From Dendrocalamus latiflorus (Eukaryota; Streptophyta; Magnoliopsida; Poales; Poaceae): DNA of 64,000 nt. The stretch's first letter is position 1, and each line of letters opens with the position of its first letter. The notes below the pieces were generated by a model. The model was given only the letters and a program-made list of their open reading frames with translations, had not been told where the DNA came from and searched no databases. The stretch covers positions 18,173,125-18,237,124 of the forward strand of contig CM029612.1 of the NCBI GenBank assembly GCA_017311315.1, in the 5' to 3' direction. The translations under genes and the position numbers were made by a program. Shown piece after piece: positions 59,183 to 64,000 of this stretch.

Positions 59183-59831
59183 ATGATGAGAAACATAATA
59201 AATAACTCGCATGGGCATAATATTAATGTGAAGAATTTCCCGAATCATGAAGATTTCGTGTGCCCTGCATGTGCCACCAGGAAACTAATTACTAGATCTT
59301 CCACTCTGAAAGTGAAGGATGAAGTCCCTGCATACCTGGAACGCATCCAGGGAAACATTTGCGGTCCTACTTAGCCCATCTCAGGGCCATTTAAGTATTT
59401 TATGATGCTCATTGACGCTTCTTCGAAGTGGTCATATGTGGGTTTGTTGTCCACAAGAAACCACGCCTTTGCAAAATTGATCTCGCAGATCATTTGTATC
59501 AGAAATATGTTTCTGATCAAGTCCACCAGAATGGACAACGCCGGAGAATTTATTTCGAAGGCATTTGATGATTATTGCATGGCGATGGGAAATTGCAATT
59601 GAGAATTCGGTACCGCATGTCCATACCCAGAATGGTTTGGCAGAGGCTTTAATTAAGAGAATTAAATTTATTGCCCGACCCCTCTTGCATAATTGTAATT
59701 TGCCAGCTACATGTCGGGGACCCACAGTCCTACATGCAGCGAATCTCATCAACCTTAGACCTTCGGCCTACAACATCCATTCACCTATGCAACTAGCGCA
59801 AGGGCTACCACCGAAAATTTCCCAACATTAG
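59183..59831 (+). pseudogene. Copia 3 integrase
   Basis: Remnants of the zinc finger (CPACATRKL, about 59260), then FKYFMMLIDASSKWSYVGLL with the first catalytic Asp, RMDNAGEFISKAFDDYC with the second, and after a frameshift near 59600 HVHTQNGLAEALIKRIKFIA with the Glu. A TAG stop interrupts at 59372. It would insert the cDNA into the genome; all three acidic residues remain but the frame does not. A protease/pre-integrase region should lie at 58440-59180; only short decayed pieces are visible there. Confidence 0.85.
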
Positions 59832-60180
59832 GGGGAGGAAATCAACCCCTTGATGAAGAATGTCGGGAAATTACGTGGCAAGCCTGGGGAATCTATGCAG
59901 ATGACCCGCGCACTAGAGAAGTCCAGAAGACAATAGAAGTCCAGAAGACAAGAGAAATCCAGAAGACAATTGATTTGCGAGCATTGGCAAATCAGCTGCC
60001 TGATCACTTTAGTGATTTGAAGAGCGTGACTAAGTCGCATGTGCCTGTACGCACTGCACCGGAGAGGGTTGAAATACCAAAGAAACAGAAGGTATCCCTA
60101 ATCTCGTCCAGAGGCCTCGAAAAATAAAAAAGAGGACGAGAACTCCGGTTCCTCGAATCCTTAGTAACCGGGGACGCCTG

Positions 60181-61248
60181 GTGAAAAGGGATAAGAGGGA
60201 TTTATCACAGCCGATCATTGAAGTCCCCCAGAATGAGAAGGGGAGCCAGTTGAGACCTGGCACAAGTATGACACCTTCCGAAAAGGGCATACCGGATCTG
60301 AATATCCCCATCGGCATGGATGTGTGCGCACACATCGGAGCCGAAAAACTAAAGGGACTTGCCACCGCAATTGAAAGAAGCGATGCGCAAGGTGAAGCTC
60401 CAGAAGAAGCAACTCATGAAGAAATAGCTATAAATTATGTGCACACGGGAGAGTCCCTGAATAGGACAACAGCTAATATCGATATCTACTTCGCAAAGAA
60501 AATTGCCACCATCATCGATCTTGATCCCGAGCCTGCATCGCTCGCTGAATGTAAGAAAAGATCAGATTGGGAAGATTGGAAGAAGACAATAGCAACTGAA
60601 TTGCTATCTCTGAATAAAAGAGAGGTGTTTGGGCCCGTATGCCGCACACCTCCCCACATACACCCCGTTGGGCACAAGTGGGTATTTGTTCGAAAGAGAA
60701 ATGAAAGAAATGAAGTAGTGAGATACAAAGCAAGGCTGGCAGCCCAACGTTTCACTCAACGTCCTGGAGTTGATTATGAAGAAACCTACTCCCCAGTCAT
60801 GAGTGGAATTACCTTTAGATACTTAATCTCAATGGCAGTGAACTTGAATTTGGAAATGAAATTGATGGATGTTGTGACTGCATACCTTTACGGTAACTTG
60901 GATTCGGAGATTTATATGAGAGTCCCTGAAGGAATCCCTCTCCCGAACCAAGACAGAGCAAATAGAAATCTGTACAGTGTGAAACTCAGAAAGTCACTGT
61001 ATGGATTGAAACAATCTGGAAGAATGTGGTATAATCGCTTGAGCGACTTTCGCTGCAAGAAAGGCTACACGAACAATGAAGACTGTCCTTGTGTATTTAT
61101 ACGGCGATCCCAGAATGGATTCTGTATAATCTCTGTGTATGTAAATGATCTGAATATCATCGGGACAGCCGAAGACATAAAAGAAGCAAGCTCCTACTTG
61201 GAGTCAGAATTTGAAATGAAAGATTTGGGTAAGACCAAGTTTGCTTAG
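60181..61248 (+). pseudogene. Copia 3 reverse transcriptase
   Basis: The longest open frame of the element (355 codons). The domain starts near residue 120 (DWEDWKKTIATELLSLNKRE) and contains GHKWVFVRKRNERNEVVRYK, ARLAAQRFTQRPGVDYEETY, VVTAYLYGNLDSEIYMRVPE and LRKSLYGLKQSGRMWYNRLS. The catalytic motif reads YVND in place of the YVDD normal for copia elements, so one of the two metal-binding Asp residues is Asn. The frame ends early at TAG 61246 (DLGKTKFA*). Not active on its own by inference. Confidence 0.9.
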
Positions 61249-61280
61249 GCCTGCAGCTTGAGCATGTCCCTGAAGGAATC

Positions 61281-61997
61281 TTGGTACATAAGTCTACCTA
61301 CACCCAGAAGGTGCTTGAAAGGTTTGACTTTGAGAAGGCATTCTCATCAAAAGTACCGACGATCGGGAGGTCTTTACAGCAAGAAAAAGATCCTTTCCGA
61401 CCTAGGGAAGAGGGGGAGGAAGTCTTGGGACCGGAATTCCCATACTTGAGTGCAGTGGAAGCGCTCATGTACTTAGCAAACTGCACTAGACTGGACATTG
61501 CATTTGCCGTGAACCTGTTAGCAAGGTACAGTGCAGAGCCCGCCAAAAGGCATTGGCAGGGCATAAAGGACATATTCCGATACCTCCGAGGAAGTAAGGA
61601 CCTTGGATTGTTTTACAGAAAGAATCAAGATCTGAACTTGATTGGCTATGCAGATGCTGGGTATCTGTCAGACCCGCATACCGCTAAGTCACAAACAGGC
61701 TATGTATTCCTGTGTGGTGGAACTGCAATTTCATGGAAATCGTCTAAGCAAAACCTGGTAGCTACTTCGACGAACCACTCAGAAATTATAGCACTGTATG
61801 AAGCCGCACGAGAGTGCGCTTGGCTCCGCCGAATGATTCAGCACATCCAGCAGTCATGTGGGATGAACATTGTGCAAACCCCCACAATTATCCATGAAGA
61901 TAATGCAGCTTGCGTTGCACAAGTGCAGACGGGCTATGTAAGCATATCAACCCTAAGTTTCTCTATGCTCATGAATTGCAAAGATGAACAAGATTAA
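61281..61997 (+). pseudogene. Copia 3 RNase H and C-terminal polymerase part
   Basis: Continues the polymerase in another frame: HKSTYTQKVLERFDFEKAFS, then LMYLANCTRLDIAFAVNLLA, and the RNase H region IGYADAGYLSDPHTAKSQTG, AISWKSSKQNLVATSTNHSE, IIALYEAARECAWLRRMIQH and EDNAACVAQVQTGYV. The end is shifted out of frame near 61940, so the usual tail is lost. It degrades the RNA strand during cDNA synthesis. Confidence 0.85.
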
Positions 61998-62385
61998 AGT
62001 ACTGCACACTAAGTCATGTAGACTTGTTCACTGAGTCACTCCTCGCATCTAGCTTTGAAAGGTGCGTATGAGGGATTGGAATGATGAAACTTAGAGAAGT
62101 GCAGAATTCAGGGGGAGAATTCTCTCAAGCCCGTTATTAAATCTTGATCATGAAGATTAAGTACCCAAAGAAATAAAGTCCTGAAGACCAAATGAAATAG
62201 GGTGAATTGTACTCTTTTTCCCTTGACGAGTTTTCCATGAAGTTTCTCGACCAAGGTTTTTAATGAGGCAATTCGTGCATCACAGCATCACATGTATCAT
62301 GTGCTCTTTCTCCAAATTTTTCCCACTGGGTTTTTATGGAGTTTTAGTGAGGCATGAACGTGTCGGATGAGTGCCCAAGGGGGAG

Positions 62386-62628
62386 TGTTAAGAAACCTGG
62401 GCCTGGGCCGGTAGCCCAGGGCCCATGGTGGGCACCTCATTGTAGTCTATAAATAGAGAGCCATACCTACTCCTTATGTACACATGAATGAAAGCAATAA
62501 TGAAAGACCAGGAGTTCTCTCTATCTCTCTGTGTGTTCAATCTATTCTTCTGTGATTCTGTGATTGATTCGTTCTTGTTCTAAACAGAGGAATCACTCGG
62601 ACTGGTCGCCAGCGACGGTTTCTCAACA
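62386..62628 (+). repeat. 3' LTR of copia 3
   Basis: Same ends and length as the 5' LTR. The TATA-like tctataaatagag differs by one base from the 5' copy. Confidence 0.95.
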
Positions 62629-62633
62629 GAATA

Positions 62634-63380
62634 AGCACGGTACCGTTGTGAGCACCGACAACCACCAACATTATCGCGTTTTTGTGGGCACCGCGATTGG
62701 ACCCAAGTGGGCCGCTGGTGCTGCCGCGGTCGCCGTCGCGTGTCCCTGTCACCGAACGCAAGTGGCCAAGTACATTATGAGGAACCACGCAACGACGCGG
62801 CGACACTTGTCAATAATGTTTGCGCAAAAGCTATGGCTCAACCACTGCGCGCCATTGACGCGGTTTGTACGCTGCTAAGCCTCCCCGTTGCGTGTTTTCG
62901 GGCCGTAGTAATTATAGTTCCCGTGTCATCTTTCGTTGTCGTAGCGTACCACATCAACTTCTCGACTACAAAGGACACTGCAATCGGATTGAGCCTAAAT
63001 GCGTATGCGCTTCGCTTTCATAAGGCGGAAAGTGTAGCATGAAGATTTCCTATATCTACCTCCGGCGGCGCCAGGCCGCTGAAGGCTGCTCTCACCCACC
63101 TGCACGATTCCTATGTCCTAGTATGTGAATTTGACTTCGTGACATGAAAGTTTTAATAAGCTAACTATTTGATTTTTTTTATCCGGTCAAATTGGCCCTT
63201 CTGCTTGGTTTACAGCGGAGGGGGTGCAGTATATCGTTCATGAACGCATGCATTCTCTTGCAAAAAAACAAAGGTTGCCATCCCTTTATAATGAAAAAAA
63301 AAGAAGAAATGTTGCTCATGGGCCCATCTGTGATCTACAAATGCAGCAACAGCCCGCCGATATACTTGTCTAACCAAAAT
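62634..63380. other. Non-coding flank
   Basis: No gene recognised; open frames here have no domains. Confidence 0.45.
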
Positions 63381-63383
63381 TCT

Positions 63384-63610
63384 CGGTTTGTTCAGTTTTC
63401 GGTAGAAGACTCGGTTTTAATTTGTCCCTATCGGCGATTGGTAAATGGCACAGTTTGTGAATATCTGTTACCGAATACTCCGATGAAACCGGCAAAGTTC
63501 TTGGTTTGTTCGGTTTTTGGTAGAAGACTTGGTTTTAATTCCTCCCCTGTTCTGTGATCGGTAAATGGCACGGTTTCTGAATATCTGTTACCGAATACAT
63601 CGATTAAACT
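63384..63610 (+). repeat. Tandem duplication, period about 118 bp
   Basis: Two diverged copies containing ggtttgttc(a/g)gtttt, ggtagaagact(c/t)ggtttt, ggtaaatggcac(a/g)gttt and gaatatctgttaccgaatac. Confidence 0.92.
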
Positions 63611-63664
63611 GAAATAATTAAGAGTCCCTTCCCTGTCTAAGAACACGTAGTACTTAGCAAATAA

Positions 63665-63905
63665 AGGGTGGCTTCTTTTGGCTGTGCCTTATGCATTATG
63701 ACTTAAAATTTTGAATTCCAGCGGTTCGCGAGAGACAGTATGTAAAGGAAAATAGCTATATATGATTTTAGTCGGTATAGCTGAATTCAGTATACTTTTT
63801 ATTACAATTTTCTTGTTGACCCCGTCTTGAAAAAATATATCGTTTGAAAGTTATTTACTATAGTATAAACCACAAGACATAATTAGAAAAAAAAGGAGCC
63901 AAAAA
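63665..63905. mobile_element. Dispersed MITE family A, copy 7
   Basis: Starts ggcttcttttggctgtgcct, contains aaaattttgaattccagcgg, gagacagtatg, gattttagtcggtatagctg, gaccccgtcttgaaaaaata and gaaagttatttactatag, ends aaaaaaggagcc. Confidence 0.72.
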
Positions 63906-64000
63906 CTATTTTTTCTTCTCACATAGGACATGTAAGGTGCTTATAAGGTAGCATTGGTGTTTAAGTAGGCACCGGTGTTTATGTATATAATTATACCTAA

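Larger units (their letters stand above)
55349..62628 (+). mobile_element. Ty1/copia retrotransposon 3, recent but broken
   Basis: 243-bp LTRs at 55349-55591 and 62386-62628, flanked by gaatc (55344-55348) and gaata (62629-62633). A primer-binding region cgttatcagcacgac directly follows the 5' LTR and a polypurine tract aagggggag directly precedes the 3' LTR. Order gag, integrase, reverse transcriptase, RNase H on the plus strand is copia. Short LTRs and this primer-binding sequence fit the Ale/Retrofit type (inference). The 55592-57590 leader is unusually long. Confidence 0.93.

Noticed and set aside
62707..63042. 111-codon plus-strand frame
   Set aside because: No domain or splice support.
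1..64000. CRISPR arrays, tRNA or rRNA genes, riboswitches
   Set aside because: Looked for repeat-spacer patterns, cloverleaf-type sequence and rRNA-like text and saw none; the repeats present are LTRs, MITEs and tandem duplications.

Overview
This is plant nuclear DNA, most likely from a grass (Poaceae). Three things point that way: spliced genes with short exons and long introns, an intronless calmodulin-like gene with very high GC, and a dense load of Tourist/PIF-Harbinger, Mutator and hAT miniature elements plus Ty1/copia and Ty3/gypsy LTR retrotransposons. There are no operons, CRISPR arrays, or rRNA or tRNA genes that I can support.

Layout. Bases 1-7256 hold the 5' two-thirds or so of a minus-strand host gene of the COP1-interacting protein 7-like (CIP7-like) family; its 3' end is beyond the left edge, and a solo copia LTR sits in its seventh intron. 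Immediately upstream of its 5' end (7260-10874) lies a PIF/Harbinger transposon with both of its typical proteins (Myb/SANT-like and DDE transposase), decayed. From 10.9 to 17.6 kb there is no host gene, only a mosaic of MITEs, some nested. 17.6-20.6 kb is a solo LTR. 22-24 kb holds two copies of a dispersed MITE family and a young, almost perfectly palindromic Mutator-type MITE with a 9-bp target duplication. 25.2-27.2 kb is a decayed MULE transposase. 27.3-33.7 kb is a truncated minus-strand copia element whose gag is split by a 3.6-kb solo LTR. 34.1-45.0 kb is a full-length old minus-strand copia element with a 1.77-kb hAT element inserted in its reverse transcriptase. 45.8-46.0 kb is the last exon of an unidentified plus-strand gene. 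47.8-48.3 kb is an intact EF-hand calmodulin-like gene on the minus strand. 48.9-55.3 kb is again MITEs and tandem repeats. 55.3-62.6 kb is a recent plus-strand copia element with nearly identical 243-bp LTRs but broken coding regions. The last kilobase has a diverged tandem repeat and one more copy of the dispersed MITE.

Functionally only two host genes are well supported: the CIP7-like gene and the calcium sensor. Everything else is mobile DNA. The most informative content is the insertion history, which can be read from exact target-site duplications (TTA, TGA, CAT, 5, 8 and 9 bp), from nesting, and from LTR divergence. I found no sign of a novel multi-gene system. The closest to new biology are shared conserved blocks between otherwise different large LTRs, a family of short dispersed elements with at least seven copies, and an exon of the CIP7-like gene that breaks the frame unless skipped.
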